Shown: positions 20,515 to 31,239, counted from the first letter of the stretch. The stretch: DNA of 64,000 nucleotides from Rhodopseudomonas palustris (GCF_003226555.1 NZ_QKQS01000013.1:223890-287889); one strand, 5' to 3'. Notes: generated by a model not told the origin, from the letters alone. Numbers and translations: made by a program.

Positions 20515-21627
20515 ATGCCGTTCTATTTCAGGAAGAGCGTAAGCGCCGGTCCCTTCAGGTTCAGTTTCTCCCGAGGTGGCGTCGGCATGTCAGTCGGCGT
20601 CAAAGGTCTTCGAATCGGAGCTGGTCCGCGAGGAAACTACATCCACGCTGGATTCGGGGGCGTATACTATCGGTCTTCTATCCGTCCCGCCGGGCAGAAG
20701 GAACAATCACTCGACCAGCCTATTGCTACGCCCAAAACAACAATTGATGGCGTTGAAATGGTGGAGATCGAATCTGGCAGCGTTCTGCAAATGCGGTCTG
20801 CTAACTTCGCTGATATCCTAGATGACTTGAACATAAAGGCCTCAAAACTACCCCTATCGCGAATTATTGCTTGGACTGGTATTGCCTTGGGCTTCGGGTT
20901 GCTGGCTGTCAACTCGACAGCTGCCATAGCGACATGGACAGTCACCATTCCTGCCTGGATCGTTGCCCGCTGGCTCGATAGCTACAGACGTAAGACTGTA
21001 TTGTTCTATGAGCTCGAAAGTGACGCTGCCAAAGCCTATGAAAGGCTCACCGAGGCGTTCGATCTTCTCATCGGATGCGCAGGTAAATGGCACATCAGAT
21101 CCGGCGGCGCTGTTCGAAATCTCACGACATGGAAGCGCAACGCGGGAGCAACCCACATCGTCGATAAAAAGCCGACGAGGTTGGATTTTTCTCTTCCTTT
21201 GACTGTCGCATCAAACATCACACCTCCCTGCGCTCACGTTGGCGACCAAGTTCTGTACTTCCTTCCTGACGTGGTACTGGTCGCGCACGGCAAGAAGATC
21301 GGCGCCATTGATTACAACGACCTGAAGTTGCATTGGCAGGAATCAAATTTCATCGAAGAAGGTTCAGTGCCGTCGGACGCCAAGGTCGTCGGACAGACTT
21401 GGAAGCATCCGAACAAATCCGGCGGCCCGGACCGTCGATACAAGGATAATTGGCAAATCCCGATCTGCCGATACGAAGCCCTTCATCTGAGCAGCAACTC
21501 AGGACTGAATGAACTCCTGGAATTCTCGAAAGCGACTGTCTGTGCCCCCTTGGCCACCGCAGTCCGCGGCTTGGCTGTCATCAATGGCCAGAGCGCGGTA
21601 CCCAACAGCTTGCAACCGGCGGAATGA
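20515..21627 (+). CDS. DUF4236-domain membrane protein
   Basis: 370 residues. The N-terminus matches DUF4236 as I know it: MPFYFRKSVSAGPFRFSFS, then GVGMSVGVKGLRIGAGPRG and a Tyr-rich end. A hydrophobic hairpin follows (IIAWTGIALGFGLLAVNSTA and AIATWTVTIPAWIVARWL), then a soluble region of about 220 residues with no recognised domain. Base composition and codon choice are visibly more AT-rich than in the RND and GGDEF genes on either side, and tRNA-Val lies 114 bp downstream, so horizontal acquisition is plausible. Function unknown. The 200 bp upstream show no feature I can name. Confidence 0.8.
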   Translation: MPFYFRKSVSAGPFRFSFSRGGVGMSVGVKGLRIGAGPRGNYIHAGFGGVYYRSSIRPAGQKEQSLDQPIATPKTTIDGVEMVEIESGSVLQMRSANFADILDDLNIKASKLPLSRIIAWTGIALGFGLLAVNSTAAIATWTVTIPAWIVARWLDSYRRKTVLFYELESDAAKAYERLTEAFDLLIGCAGKWHIRSGGAVRNLTTWKRNAGATHIVDKKPTRLDFSLPLTVASNITPPCAHVGDQVLYFLPDVVLVAHGKKIGAIDYNDLKLHWQESNFIEEGSVPSDAKVVGQTWKHPNKSGGPDRRYKDNWQIPICRYEALHLSSNSGLNELLEFSKATVCAPLATAVRGLAVINGQSAVPNSLQPAE

Positions 21628-21741
21628 TCCTAGAAAATTACTGGCTCAACTGAAGGTGCCTGGCTCGAACAGCAGAGGTTCTCCCCTTCCGCGACCTCAC
21701 GACTTGCCTACGACGCATCGTCGAGGGTAAATCAAGATTAC

Positions 21742-21818
21742 GGGCGGCTAGCTCAGCTGGTTAGAGCATCTCGTTTACACCGAGAGGGTCGGGAGTTCGA
21801 ATCTCTCGCCGCCCACCA
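21742..21818 (+). tRNA. tRNA-Val (anticodon TAC)
   Basis: Cloverleaf: acceptor GGGCGGC with GCCGCCC, D-arm GCTCAGCTGGTTAGAGC, anticodon arm TCTCG-TTTACAC-CGAGA with anticodon TAC, T-arm GGGAGTTCGAATCTCTC, discriminator A and encoded CCA. The region after it to 22116 (about 300 bp) is AT-richer and holds no gene I can support; it should contain the promoter of the GGDEF-EAL gene. Confidence 0.97.
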
Positions 21819-22116
21819 TGCGTTCCACGTCGCCGGACTGCGGATTCATCGCCGTTTCCCCACCCGCCTCCTGTCGCAATTTTATCCGGCCTGGTGAACA
21901 GTTTCCGACCAAACCGGCGACAGTCACCTGCAATTGCATCGCAGTTTCGCGCTGCAACCTCATTCGCAGTCGCGAAAATTTACTATAATACCCTCGATCG
22001 CGTCAGATCCGGCCGAATGCCGCCGATTCCGCGAGTGATTGCCCGTATCTGTACTAACGAGATCTCCACCTCCGGGCGGTAGTAGAAGCCATTCAGGCCG
22101 CCGACTGGGGTGCTCA

Positions 22117-24768
22117 ATGTTACGGGTTGGAAGGGACGCAGGGCTGCGAAGCCTGCTGAGCGGGCCGCGAAACGTCTCGGTGCGCGGGATCGTCGTCAGC
22201 GGCGTGCTGCTCGGCGCGGCGATCGCGCTGGTCACCGGCTGGATGGCGGCGGACAGCCGCGACCGCATCCTGCGCAACACCGAACGCGAACTCCGCAACA
22301 CCGCGCTGCTGCTCGCCCGCCAGTTCGACCGCACCTTCGAGGCGCTCAACATCGACCAGAGCGAGACCGCGTCGTCGGTCGAACACACCTTTCCGCTCGC
22401 CCAGACGCTGACCGGGCACACGCTGCTGGCGCTGAAGGCCGCCGAGCTCGGCGAATTCGACCTGTTCGACATCGACGGCGCGCTGATCAATTCGTCGCGC
22501 AGCTGGCCGGCGCCGCGCGTCCAGATCGGCTCCGCCCCGAACTTTCGGCGCTGGAGCTCGGACGTCGAGCGCGACGAGAACCAGACCGAATTCGTGCGCG
22601 ATCCGGTGCTCGGCAACTGGACCCTGACGCTGGTCAAGCGGCTGCGCGGTCCGACCAAGCAGACGTCCGGCATTCTCGCTCGGACCATCCCCAACGCCTT
22701 GTTCGAGAACCTGGCCTCCTCGCTGATGCTGGGCCAGGACGCGACGATCGCGATCTTCACCACCGACGGCACCCTGGTGACACGGTGGCCGCGGTTTTCC
22801 TCGTCGATCGGCGAGAACTACCTGAACTCCGATCTCAAGCCGCTGTTCGGCCAGACCAGCGCGTCCCAGCGCATCGTCAGCCCGTTCGACGGCAGCGAAC
22901 GGATCGCGGCAGCGCGGACGCTGAGCAAGCAGCCGATCGTGGTGGTGGTGTCGCGCTCGCTCAACGGAGCGTTGGCGACGTGGTGGCGCGAACTGAGCGC
23001 GATCGTGTCGGTCGCGCTGGCGACCGCGCTCGCTGTCGCCGGCGTGCTGTTCCAGCTCGGCCGCAACATCATCCGGCATCAGACCGATCTGCGCCAGCGC
23101 TACAGCATCGCGGTCGACAACATGGCGCAGGGACTGACGCTGTTCGACGCCTCGGGCCGGCTGCTGCTGCACAATCGTCGCTATCTCGAAATCTACGGGC
23201 TGCCCGCCGACGCGGTGAAGCCGGGCCTCACCGGCCCCGAGATCGTCGCCTTGCTGAAGCAGGCCGGCCACGACCCGCACCTCATGCAAGAATACCGCCG
23301 CTTTGCGGTGAAGAATGTCCACCGCAGGAGCTCGTTCGAGGCGGAGTTCGCCGACGGGCGGACCATCCTGATCACAAGGGAGCCGATCCAGGGCGGCGGC
23401 TGGGTGATGACCCACGAGGAAATCACCGAGCGCAAGCGTGCCAACTCGCGGATCCACTACCTCGCCCATTACGACGACCTGACCGGACTGCCGAACCGGT
23501 CGTCGTTCCGCGCCTATCTCGGCGCTGCGCTCGACGCGATCGAGCCGGGCGATCGGCTGGCCCTGCTCTACATCGACATCGACGAGTTTAAGATCGTCAA
23601 CGACACCCTCGGCCATCCGATCGGTGACCTGCTCTTGAAGTCGATCGCCGACCGGCTGCGGCACTGCGTCGGGCCCAACGACTACGTCGCCCGGCTCGGC
23701 GGCGACGAGTTCGCGGTGGTGACGACCGACGCTGGCGCGGTGCGCGAACTGGTGGCGACGCTGCAGCGCGCGTTGCGCGACACTTTCGACTGCGCCGGCC
23801 ATGTGATCTCGCCCGACGCCAGCATCGGCATCGCGCTGGCGCCGGACCACGCCGGCGAAGTCGACGAGCTGATCGCCAAGGCCGACCTCGCGCTGTATGC
23901 GGCCAAATCCGAAGGCCGTCACACCTACCGGTTCTTCCTGCCGGACATGGACATCAAGGCCAAGGCCCGGCACGAGCTGGCGACCGAGCTGCGGCGCGCC
24001 GTGGCCGAGCAGGACTTTCAGCTGCACTTCCAGCCGCTGGTCGATCTGAATTCCGGCGCGATCGCCGGCTGCGAAGCGCTGCTGCGCTGGCAGCATCCGC
24101 TGCGCGGCTTCGTCTCGCCCGCCGAGTTCGTTCCGCTCGCCGAGGACATCGGCCTGATCGAGGAGCTCGGCGAGTGGGTGCTGGAGCAGGCCTGCGGCGT
24201 GGCAGTCGGCTGGCCGGCGGCGATGACGGTCGCGGTCAACGTCTCCCCGATCCAATTCCGCCGCGCCACCTTCCCGCTCAAGGTCGCCGCCACGCTGGCG
24301 CGCACCGGGCTGCCCGCACATCGGCTGGAGCTGGAGATCACCGAAGCGCTGCTGCTGCAGGACACCGAGTCGACGCTGGCGATCCTCAACCAGCTCCGCG
24401 ATCTCGGCGTGAAGATCGCGCTCGACGATTTCGGCACCGGCTATTCGTCGCTGAGCTATCTGCACCGCTTCCCGATCGACAAGATCAAGATCGACAAGAG
24501 CTTCGTCGATACCCTCAGCAACGAAACCGGGTCCGCCACCATCGTGCGGGCGATCGTGCAGATCGCCGCCGCCGGCAACAAGACCACGCTGGCCGAAGGC
24601 GTCGAGACCGCCGCGCAGCGCGATCTGCTGCGCCAGCTCGGCTGCCAGCAGATGCAGGGCTATCTGTTCAGCCCGGCGCTCCCAGCCGACGCGCTGGCAC
24701 GCCTGATCGGCGACGAGGACGCAGAAACGCAAACGGCGCCCCGCAGGGCGCCGCTGATATCGGTGTAA
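22117..24768 (+). CDS. membrane-bound PAS-GGDEF-EAL cyclic-di-GMP signalling protein
   Basis: 883 residues from the ATG at 22117. Order: N-terminal helix (IVVSGVLLGAAIALVTGWMA), periplasmic sensor region to about residue 290, second helix (AIVSVALATALAVAGVLFQL), a PAS domain (MAQGLTLFDASGRLLLHNRR), GGDEF with intact motif ARLGGDEFAVV, and EAL with GCEALLRWQHP and ALDDFGTGYSSLSYL. Both active-site motifs are intact, so it could make and break c-di-GMP. The product-inhibition site RxxD before GGDEF is not present (GPND there). Convergent with lon; the last codons contain a palindrome CGGCGCCC-CGCA-GGGCGCCG that may end transcription from either side. Confidence 0.92.
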   Translation: MLRVGRDAGLRSLLSGPRNVSVRGIVVSGVLLGAAIALVTGWMAADSRDRILRNTERELRNTALLLARQFDRTFEALNIDQSETASSVEHTFPLAQTLTGHTLLALKAAELGEFDLFDIDGALINSSRSWPAPRVQIGSAPNFRRWSSDVERDENQTEFVRDPVLGNWTLTLVKRLRGPTKQTSGILARTIPNALFENLASSLMLGQDATIAIFTTDGTLVTRWPRFSSSIGENYLNSDLKPLFGQTSASQRIVSPFDGSERIAAARTLSKQPIVVVVSRSLNGALATWWRELSAIVSVALATALAVAGVLFQLGRNIIRHQTDLRQRYSIAVDNMAQGLTLFDASGRLLLHNRRYLEIYGLPADAVKPGLTGPEIVALLKQAGHDPHLMQEYRRFAVKNVHRRSSFEAEFADGRTILITREPIQGGGWVMTHEEITERKRANSRIHYLAHYDDLTGLPNRSSFRAYLGAALDAIEPGDRLALLYIDIDEFKIVNDTLGHPIGDLLLKSIADRLRHCVGPNDYVARLGGDEFAVVTTDAGAVRELVATLQRALRDTFDCAGHVISPDASIGIALAPDHAGEVDELIAKADLALYAAKSEGRHTYRFFLPDMDIKAKARHELATELRRAVAEQDFQLHFQPLVDLNSGAIAGCEALLRWQHPLRGFVSPAEFVPLAEDIGLIEELGEWVLEQACGVAVGWPAAMTVAVNVSPIQFRRATFPLKVAATLARTGLPAHRLELEITEALLLQDTESTLAILNQLRDLGVKIALDDFGTGYSSLSYLHRFPIDKIKIDKSFVDTLSNETGSATIVRAIVQIAAAGNKTTLAEGVETAAQRDLLRQLGCQQMQGYLFSPALPADALARLIGDEDAETQTAPRRAPLISV

Positions 24769-24781
24769 GGCCGTCGCCGCC

Positions 24782-27214
24782 TTAGTGGGCGGTGAGGCCG
24801 CCGCTGGCTTCGTCGGAGGCTTCCGCGCTGTCGGGCGTCGGCAGCTTGGTGTCCTCTTCCCAGACGATCGGCACCGGCGCGCGGGTCAGCGCGTTGGCGA
24901 TCACCTCGTCCATCCGCGCCACCGGGATGATGTTGAGACCACCCTTGATGGCGTCCGGAATCTCGGTGAGATCCTTGGCGTTGTCCTCGGGGATCAGCAC
25001 CGTCTTGATGCCGCCGCGCGCCGCGGCGAGCAGCTTCTCCTTCAGGCCGCCGATCGGCAGCACCCGGCCCCGCAACGTGATCTCGCCGGTCATGGCGATG
25101 TCGCGGCGGATCGGGATGCCGGTCAGCACCGACACGATGGTGGTGGCCATCGCCACGCCGGCCGACGGGCCGTCCTTCGGGGTCGCCCCCTCCGGAACGT
25201 GGACGTGGATGTCGCGCTTCTCGAAGAACGGCGGCTCGATGCCGAAGGTGATCGCGCGGCTGCGGACGTAGGACGCCGCCGCCTGGATCGATTCCTTCAT
25301 GACGTCGCGCAGGTTGCCGGTGACCGTCATCCGGCCCTTGCCCGGCATCATCACGCTTTCGATCGTCAGCAGCTCGCCGCCGACGTCGGTCCACGCCAGA
25401 CCCGTCACCACACCGACCTGATCGTCCTTCTCGATCTCGCCGAAGCGGAATTTCGGCACGCCGAGATATTCTTCGATCCGCTTCTCGTCGATGTGCACCG
25501 CCTTCTTCTTCGAGAGCATCAGCTCCTTCACGACCTTGCGGGCCAGTGTGGAGATTTCGCGCTCGAGATTACGCACGCCCGCTTCGCGGGTGTAGCGGCG
25601 GATGACGAGCAGCAGCGCGTCGTCGTCGATCGACCATTCCTTGGAGTCGAGGCCGTGCTTGGTCAGCGCCTGCGGGATCAGGTGCTTGCGCGCGATCTCG
25701 ACCTTCTCGGTCTCGGTGTAGCCGGCGATCCGGATGATCTCCATACGGTCCATCAGCGGCCCCGGAATGTTCAGGGTGTTCGCCGTGGTGATGAACATCA
25801 CGTTGGACAGATCGTAGTCCACCTCGAGATAGTGGTCGTTGAAGGTGCCGTTCTGTTCGGGATCGAGCACCTCGAGCAGCGCCGAGGACGGATCGCCGCG
25901 GAAGTCGGCGCCCATCTTGTCGATCTCGTCGAGCAGGAACAGCGGATTCGAGGTCTTGGCCTTCCGCATCGACTGGATGATCTTGCCGGGCATCGAGCCG
26001 ATATAGGTGCGGCGGTGACCGCGGATCTCGGCCTCGTCACGCACGCCGCCGAGCGACACGCGCACGAACTCGCGCCCCGTCGCCTTGGCGATCGACTTGC
26101 CGAGCGAGGTCTTGCCGACGCCGGGCGGTCCGACCAGGCACAGGATCGGGCCGCTCAGCTTGTTGGCGCGCGACTGCACCGCCAGATACTCGACGATCCG
26201 CTCCTTGACCTTCTCGAGCCCGTAGTGATCGGAATCGAGCACGGCCTGCGCCGCCTCGAGATCCTTCTTCACCTTGGACTTCTTGTTCCACGGGATCGAC
26301 AGCAGCCAGTCGAGATAGTTGCGCACCACCGTCGCTTCCGCGGACATCGGCGACATCTGGCGCAGCTTCTTCAGCTCGTGCTGCGCCTTGTCGCGCGCTT
26401 CCTTGGTCAGCTTGGTCTTGGCGATCTTCTCTTCGAGTTCGGCGAGCTCGTCCCGGCCGTCTTCATCGCCGAGCTCCTTCTGGATCGCCTTCATCTGCTC
26501 GTTGAGATAGTACTCGCGCTGGGTCTTCTCCATCTGCCGCTTGACGCGGCTGCGGATGCGCTTCTCGACCTGCAGGACGGAGATCTCGCTCTCCATCAGC
26601 CCGAGCACCTTCTCCAGCCGCTGCGTCACCGACAGCGTCTCCAGGATGCCCTGGCGGTCGGCGATCTTGACGGCGAGATGCGAGGCGACGGTGTCGGCCA
26701 GCTTGGCGAAGTCGGTGATCGACTGCACCACGCCGACGACCTCGGCCGAGATCTTCTTGTTGAGCTTCACGTAGCTCTCGAAGTCGGACACCACCGAGCG
26801 CGACAGCGCCTCGGCTTCCACCGAAGTGGCGTCGCTGTCTTCGAGCGCGGCGGCGTCGGCCTCGTAGTAATCGGCGCGATCGGTGTACTTGTCGACCTTG
26901 GCGCGCGCCAGGCCTTCGACCAGCACCTTGACGGTGCCGTCGGGCAATTTCAGAAGCTGCAGGACGCTGGCCAGCGTGCCGATCTCGTAGATCGCATCGG
27001 GCGCAGGATCGTCGTCGGACGCGTTCTTCTGCGTCGCCAGCATGATCAGCGCGTCGTTCTTCATCACCTCTTCGAGGGCGCGGATCGACTTCTCGCGGCC
27101 GACGAACAGCGGCACGATCATGTGCGGGAACACGACGATGTCGCGCAGCGGAAGAACCGGATAGGAGTGGCTTTCGCCGTAGGTAATCGATGGCCTGGGT
27201 TTGTTGGCGGTCAT
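24782..27214 (-). CDS. lon: ATP-dependent protease Lon
   Basis: AAA+ serine protease for damaged and regulatory proteins. 810 residues. The N-terminal LON domain begins [20 protein letters not shown]; Walker [16 protein letters not shown] near residue 360, Walker [12 protein letters not shown], and the proteolytic Ser in [15 protein letters not shown] with the dyad Lys in [15 protein letters not shown]-terminus short and acidic. Third member of the minus-strand clpP-clpX-lon group but 324 bp behind clpX, so probably with its own promoter. Confidence 0.98.
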   Translation of the reverse strand: MTANKPRPSITYGESHSYPVLPLRDIVVFPHMIVPLFVGREKSIRALEEVMKNDALIMLATQKNASDDDPAPDAIYEIGTLASVLQLLKLPDGTVKVLVEGLARAKVDKYTDRADYYEADAAALEDSDATSVEAEALSRSVVSDFESYVKLNKKISAEVVGVVQSITDFAKLADTVASHLAVKIADRQGILETLSVTQRLEKVLGLMESEISVLQVEKRIRSRVKRQMEKTQREYYLNEQMKAIQKELGDEDGRDELAELEEKIAKTKLTKEARDKAQHELKKLRQMSPMSAEATVVRNYLDWLLSIPWNKKSKVKKDLEAAQAVLDSDHYGLEKVKERIVEYLAVQSRANKLSGPILCLVGPPGVGKTSLGKSIAKATGREFVRVSLGGVRDEAEIRGHRRTYIGSMPGKIIQSMRKAKTSNPLFLLDEIDKMGADFRGDPSSALLEVLDPEQNGTFNDHYLEVDYDLSNVMFITTANTLNIPGPLMDRMEIIRIAGYTETEKVEIARKHLIPQALTKHGLDSKEWSIDDDALLLVIRRYTREAGVRNLEREISTLARKVVKELMLSKKKAVHIDEKRIEEYLGVPKFRFGEIEKDDQVGVVTGLAWTDVGGELLTIESVMMPGKGRMTVTGNLRDVMKESIQAAASYVRSRAITFGIEPPFFEKRDIHVHVPEGATPKDGPSAGVAMATTIVSVLTGIPIRRDIAMTGEITLRGRVLPIGGLKEKLLAAARGGIKTVLIPEDNAKDLTEIPDAIKGGLNIIPVARMDEVIANALTRAPVPIVWEEDTKLPTPDSAEASDEASGGLTAH

Positions 27215-27538
27215 GGCCCCGTTCCTTTCGTTTTGCCCCCTCGCCCTCGGCCCGCCATCGGCGCTGCCGTCACGAGGTGCGGAGGTGTCCGGTCTTCTCC
27301 GGCCGGTCAGGGCCTCGGTCTCCGGAATGATGGAGGCGAATCCTGAAAACGCTTGTCATCGCCGAACGATTAGGTGGCTATCCGGCGGTGGGGTGTCAAG
27401 TCGTGGAAAACGCAACGATTTGTCGGGCTTTCGCGCAGCATGTCGATGCACGGAAGCGGGCCGCGACACGTCGGCGACGGCCCATCTCGATCGTTGCCGG
27501 CGGCGGCCACAAGGCCGCCGCTTCGGCGCGGGGCGCCG
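27215..27538. promoter_or_regulatory. 324-bp lon upstream region with clpX hairpin
   Basis: No gene. Near clpX, GCGGCGGCC-ACAA-GGCCGCCGC at 27500-27521 forms a perfect 9-bp stem just after the clpX stop and may end the clpP-clpX transcript; it lacks a T-run. The part closer to lon should hold the lon promoter; a CTTGAC element is visible on the minus strand near 27405 but I cannot place a matching -10 of heat-shock type. Confidence 0.4.
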
Positions 27539-28813
27539 TTAGGCGCTAGCGCTGCTCTCGGCCGCACGATCGGTGCGGTCGGCGTAGATGTACAGCGGCC
27601 GCGCAGTGCCTTCGACGACTTCGCGCGAGATCACCACTTCCTCGACGCCTTCCAGGCCCGGCAGGTCGAACATGGTCTCGAGCAGGATGCTCTCCAGGAT
27701 CGACCGCAGGCCGCGGGCGCCGGTCTTGCGCTCGATCGCCTTGCGGGCCACCGCGCCCAGCGCCTCGTCGGCGAAGGTGAGCTCGACGTTCTCCATCTCG
27801 AACAGCCGCTGGTACTGCTTGACCAGCGCGTTCTTCGGGTCGGTCAGGATCTTCTTCAGCGAGTTCTCGTCGAGGTCTTCCAGGGTGGCAACCACCGGCA
27901 GACGGCCGACGAATTCCGGGATCAGGCCGTACTTCAAGAGATCCTCGGGCTCGACGTGGCGGAAGATCTCACCGGTGCGGCGATCTTCCGGCGCCAGAAC
28001 CTGCGCCGCGAAGCCGATCGACGTGGTCCGACCGCGCGACGAGATGATCTTCTCGAGGCCGGCGAACGCACCACCGCAGATGAACAGGATGTTGGTGGTG
28101 TCGACCTGCAGGAACTCCTGCTGCGGATGCTTGCGTCCGCCCTGCGGCGGCACCGAGGCGACGGTGCCTTCCATGATCTTGAGCAGCGCCTGTTGAACGC
28201 CCTCGCCCGAGACATCGCGGGTGATCGAAGGATTGTCCGACTTGCGGCTGATCTTGTCGATTTCGTCGATGTAGACGATGCCGCGCTGCGCCCGCTCGAC
28301 ATTGTAGTCGGCCGCCTGCAGCAGCTTCAGGATGATGTTCTCGACGTCCTCGCCGACATAGCCGGCTTCGGTCAGCGTGGTCGCATCCGCCATCGTGAAC
28401 GGCACGTCGAGGATCCGCGCCAGCGTCTGCGCCAGCAGCGTCTTGCCCGAGCCGGTCGGACCGATCAGCAGGATGTTCGACTTCGCGAGCTCGACGTCGT
28501 TGTGCTTGGTCTGGTGGTTGAGCCGCTTGTAGTGATTGTGGACGGCGACCGACAGCACCTTCTTGGCGTGGTTCTGCCCGATCACGTAGTCGTCGAGGAC
28601 CTTGCAGATTTCCTTCGGCGTCGGGATGCCGTCGCGCGACTTCACCAGCGAGGATTTGTTCTCCTCGCGAATGATGTCCATGCACAGCTCAACGCACTCA
28701 TCGCAGATGAAGACCGTGGGGCCAGCGATCAGCTTGCGGACCTCGTGTTGGCTCTTTCCGCAGAACGAGCAGTACAGGGTGTTCTTGGAGTCGCTCGTGC
28801 CGACCTTACTCAT
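27539..28813 (-). CDS. clpX: ATP-dependent Clp protease ATP-binding subunit ClpX
   Basis: Unfoldase partner of ClpP. 424 residues. N-terminal zinc-binding domain with CSFCGKSQ and [10 protein letters not shown], Walker [19 protein letters not shown], Walker [10 protein letters not shown], the IGF-type ClpP docking loop is represented in the normal region, and sensor 2 in [10 protein letters not shown]. Starts with GAG-containing ribosome site. Lies 388 bp after clpP. Confidence 0.98.
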   Translation of the reverse strand: MSKVGTSDSKNTLYCSFCGKSQHEVRKLIAGPTVFICDECVELCMDIIREENKSSLVKSRDGIPTPKEICKVLDDYVIGQNHAKKVLSVAVHNHYKRLNHQTKHNDVELAKSNILLIGPTGSGKTLLAQTLARILDVPFTMADATTLTEAGYVGEDVENIILKLLQAADYNVERAQRGIVYIDEIDKISRKSDNPSITRDVSGEGVQQALLKIMEGTVASVPPQGGRKHPQQEFLQVDTTNILFICGGAFAGLEKIISSRGRTTSIGFAAQVLAPEDRRTGEIFRHVEPEDLLKYGLIPEFVGRLPVVATLEDLDENSLKKILTDPKNALVKQYQRLFEMENVELTFADEALGAVARKAIERKTGARGLRSILESILLETMFDLPGLEGVEEVVISREVVEGTARPLYIYADRTDRAAESSASA

Positions 28814-29201
28814 TTCTATCTCCGTCCGCCGTTCGGTCTTTTCCGGTCATCGCCGGGCCCGGGGCGAACCGGGTCGACGAGGTCTAAGGGAGCAAAATCC
28901 GTACCAGAAAAGACCCCCGCATCAGTCTGGTCGCGAACCGCGACCGAGTTCGAATCCCCCAAGCACTTTCGTCGATCAGGTTCAGCCAATCAGACTGGCA
29001 CCCGTCTATCAAGAATTCGCTAATCGGCCGGGAGCCGGCCGACGTGACAATAGCGTGATTTGCTGCGTTTGCGCGACCCTTGGTCGCTGAAATCAACGCA
29101 GCGTTGCGCCGTAGTCACGCGGGATCCCGGCACGAAAGCGGAACATTGGGGCTTTCCTGTGAGAAGCCCGAGGTCGGAAATCCGACCCCGGAGGTCTCTG
29201 C
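28814..29201. other. 388-bp clpP-clpX intergenic region
   Basis: No gene or RNA recognised. The segment just after clpP contains GAGGTCTC/GACCTC-like inverted sequence around 29170-29200 (CCTCGGGGTCGGATTTC... with CGAGGTCGGAAATCCGACCCC), which folds as a hairpin GGTCGGA-TTT/AA-TCCGACC and may end the clpP transcript on the minus strand. The rest presumably holds the clpX promoter. Confidence 0.4.
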
Positions 29202-29840
29202 TCAGGCGGCCTTCGGGGCCGGCGAGGGATCTTCGGGGCGCTTCTCGATCACCTTGTCGACGATACCGAACTCCCTGGCCATCTCGGCGGTCAGGAACTT
29301 GTCGCGTTCCAGCGCATCCTCGATCGCCTTGTAGGTCTGCCCGGTGTGGTGAACGTAGATCTCGTTGAGCCGCTTCTTCAGGTTCAGGATCTCCTGGGCG
29401 TGCAGCATGATGTCGGTGGCCTGGCCCTGGAAGCCGCCGGAGGGCTGATGCACCATGATCCGCGCGTTCGGCAGCGAGAACCGCATGTCCTTGTGCCCGG
29501 CGGCGAGCAGCAGCGACCCCATGGAGGCGGCCTGGCCGGTGCACAGCGTCGACACCGGCGGGCGGATGAACTGCATGGTGTCGTAAATCGCCAGACCCGA
29601 CGTCACCACCCCGCCCGGCGAGTTGATGTACATCGAGATTTCCTTCTTCGGATTTTCCGCCTCGAGGAACAAAAGCTGCGCGACGATCAGCGTCGACATA
29701 CCGTCTTCGACCGGGCCGGTGACGAAAATGATTCGCTCTTTCAGGAGGCGCGAGAAGATGTCGTAGGCTCGTTCGCCGCGGTTGGTCTGCTCGACCACCA
29801 TCGGCACGAGGTTCATGTAGGTTTCCACCGGATCGCGCAT
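29202..29840 (-). CDS. clpP: ATP-dependent Clp protease proteolytic subunit
   Basis: Tetradecameric serine protease. 212 residues from ATG 29840 ([20 protein letters not shown]). The catalytic triad is intact: Ser106 in [14 protein letters not shown], His131 in IMVHQPSGG and Asp180 in [11 protein letters not shown]-terminal tail rich in Pro/Ala. Between the DNA methyltransferase gene (310 bp upstream) and clpX. The 309-bp upstream spacer contains no ORF of interest. Confidence 0.98.
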   Translation of the reverse strand: MRDPVETYMNLVPMVVEQTNRGERAYDIFSRLLKERIIFVTGPVEDGMSTLIVAQLLFLEAENPKKEISMYINSPGGVVTSGLAIYDTMQFIRPPVSTLCTGQAASMGSLLLAAGHKDMRFSLPNARIMVHQPSGGFQGQATDIMLHAQEILNLKKRLNEIYVHHTGQTYKAIEDALERDKFLTAEMAREFGIVDKVIEKRPEDPSPAPKAA

Positions 29841-30149
29841 AAATCACCTGAGGGTTGTCGTAGGCGACAGCTCGCGGGAGCAACAAAAACGGCTCCGCCG
29901 CAGGCGTTCGCCCCGTGATGCAGGACGTGAAGCGAGGTCACAGATATGAGCCGATTGCGCGGCGACAAGGGTGGGCCCCGTTTCCACCCCTGAGTTGATA
30001 CCGATTCGGCCAGTGCCGGCAAAACCGACGAACGGCTTTTCGCCCCATCGGGACGGGTTTCGCGCCGGATCGTTAACGGCGCCCTCGCCCGCGGCCGGGC
30101 TCGTCGGGCGTCCAGCGTGGGAGCAAACACGCTGTTCGAAGCGGTAGGA

Positions 30150-31118
30150 TCACAGCAGAGTCTGCAGCCGATCGTTCGCAACGCGCGCGTAGCGCGGATC
30201 GATCTCGACCCCGACGAAACGGCGCCCGAGCTGCTTGGCCGCCAGCAGTGTGGTGCCGCTGCCGGCAAACGGGTCGAGAACGATCTGGCCCGGCTGAGTG
30301 GTCAGCTCGATCAGCGCCGACATCAGTTGGAGCGGCTTCTGGGTCGGGTGCAGGCCGCCCTCGCCCGGCGCGAATCCGCTTCTGATGATGTTGTCGGGCC
30401 GCTCGAAGTGCCGGACGAACGCCTCTTCGTTGTAGGCACCGACGCCGTGCTCGAGCACGTTGTCGGCGATCGTGACGCGATACGGCTTGAAGCACCAGAT
30501 GATCGGCTCGAACGACGGCCGCAAGTTCCCGACCCGCCAGCCGTCCCACAGCGCCGCGGACTGCACGTCGCCGCGGCGCTCGAACACGATGCTGAGCCGC
30601 TGCGCGCGGTGCGGAGCTCTGTCACGCACCCACGCCAGCATGTCGCGATAGTTGAAGCCGGCATCCTCCAGCGCCGCGATGCCCCGGTGCATCAGGCGGC
30701 GCCCGGCGAACACGATCGCGGCCCCGCCCGGCTTCAGCACACGCAGCCATTCGCCGGCCCACGAGCTGCACCACTCGTAGTACTCCCGCGGGATCGCACG
30801 GTCAGCGTCCGACCAGCCGTTGATCGGTTTGCCGCGCTTCTTGAAGATGGCGCCGGCCTTCTCCTGCGCGGGGCTGTTGCCCAAGTAAGCGGAGTTGGTG
30901 TTGGAGTGGAGTACGTCCCAGTCGTCGACGCCGATCCCGTAGGGAATGTCGCTCAGGATCAGGTGCACCGAATTGCTCGGCAGCTTCTTCAGCGCCGCCA
31001 GACAGTCGGCATTGTGAACAACGTCCAATTCCAAGTCCGAAGCCCCGATCGAGTCCTCGGACCTGAGAATGTCGCTGCGCCGCTTCAACGGTGAGAAGTG
31101 TGGGACGGGCTCGGCCAT
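30150..31118 (-). CDS. DNA methyltransferase, probable N6-adenine type with DIPY motif
   Basis: 322 residues from ATG 31118 (MAEPVPHFSPLKRRSD), which has AGGG 8 bases upstream; the frame is open further upstream to 31238 but that start has no support. Motif order is that of beta-class methyltransferases: catalytic motif IV near the N-terminus (LILSDIPYGIGV, so DIPY in place of DPPY), a target-recognition middle part, and the SAM-binding motif I late (GQIVLDPFAGSGTTLLAAKQLGRRFVGVEID), with GLHPTQKPLQLM just before. No restriction endonuclease or specificity gene is adjacent. It lies between tig and clpP on the same strand. It may be solitary and regulatory or part of a lost or phage-type system; target site unknown. 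Confidence 0.88.
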   Translation of the reverse strand: MAEPVPHFSPLKRRSDILRSEDSIGASDLELDVVHNADCLAALKKLPSNSVHLILSDIPYGIGVDDWDVLHSNTNSAYLGNSPAQEKAGAIFKKRGKPINGWSDADRAIPREYYEWCSSWAGEWLRVLKPGGAAIVFAGRRLMHRGIAALEDAGFNYRDMLAWVRDRAPHRAQRLSIVFERRGDVQSAALWDGWRVGNLRPSFEPIIWCFKPYRVTIADNVLEHGVGAYNEEAFVRHFERPDNIIRSGFAPGEGGLHPTQKPLQLMSALIELTTQPGQIVLDPFAGSGTTLLAAKQLGRRFVGVEIDPRYARVANDRLQTLL

Positions 31119-31239
31119 GAATGGACCCTGCGGCACGGTGGACTCTGCCGGCGAATCGTCAATACCGCCGGGCCGCATCTTTGCGCGCTCCGCGCGTTGC
31201 GTCGACCGATTGCATCGACGCCCCTGCCACTGATGCAAA

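Noticed and set aside
27215-27420. Heat-shock sigma-32 promoter before lon
   Set aside because: A CTTGAC element is present on the minus strand, but no -10 of the expected type at the right spacing.
31119-31238. N-terminal extension of the DNA methyltransferase
   Set aside because: The frame is open but the extension has no family match and the ATG at 31118 has a better ribosome site.
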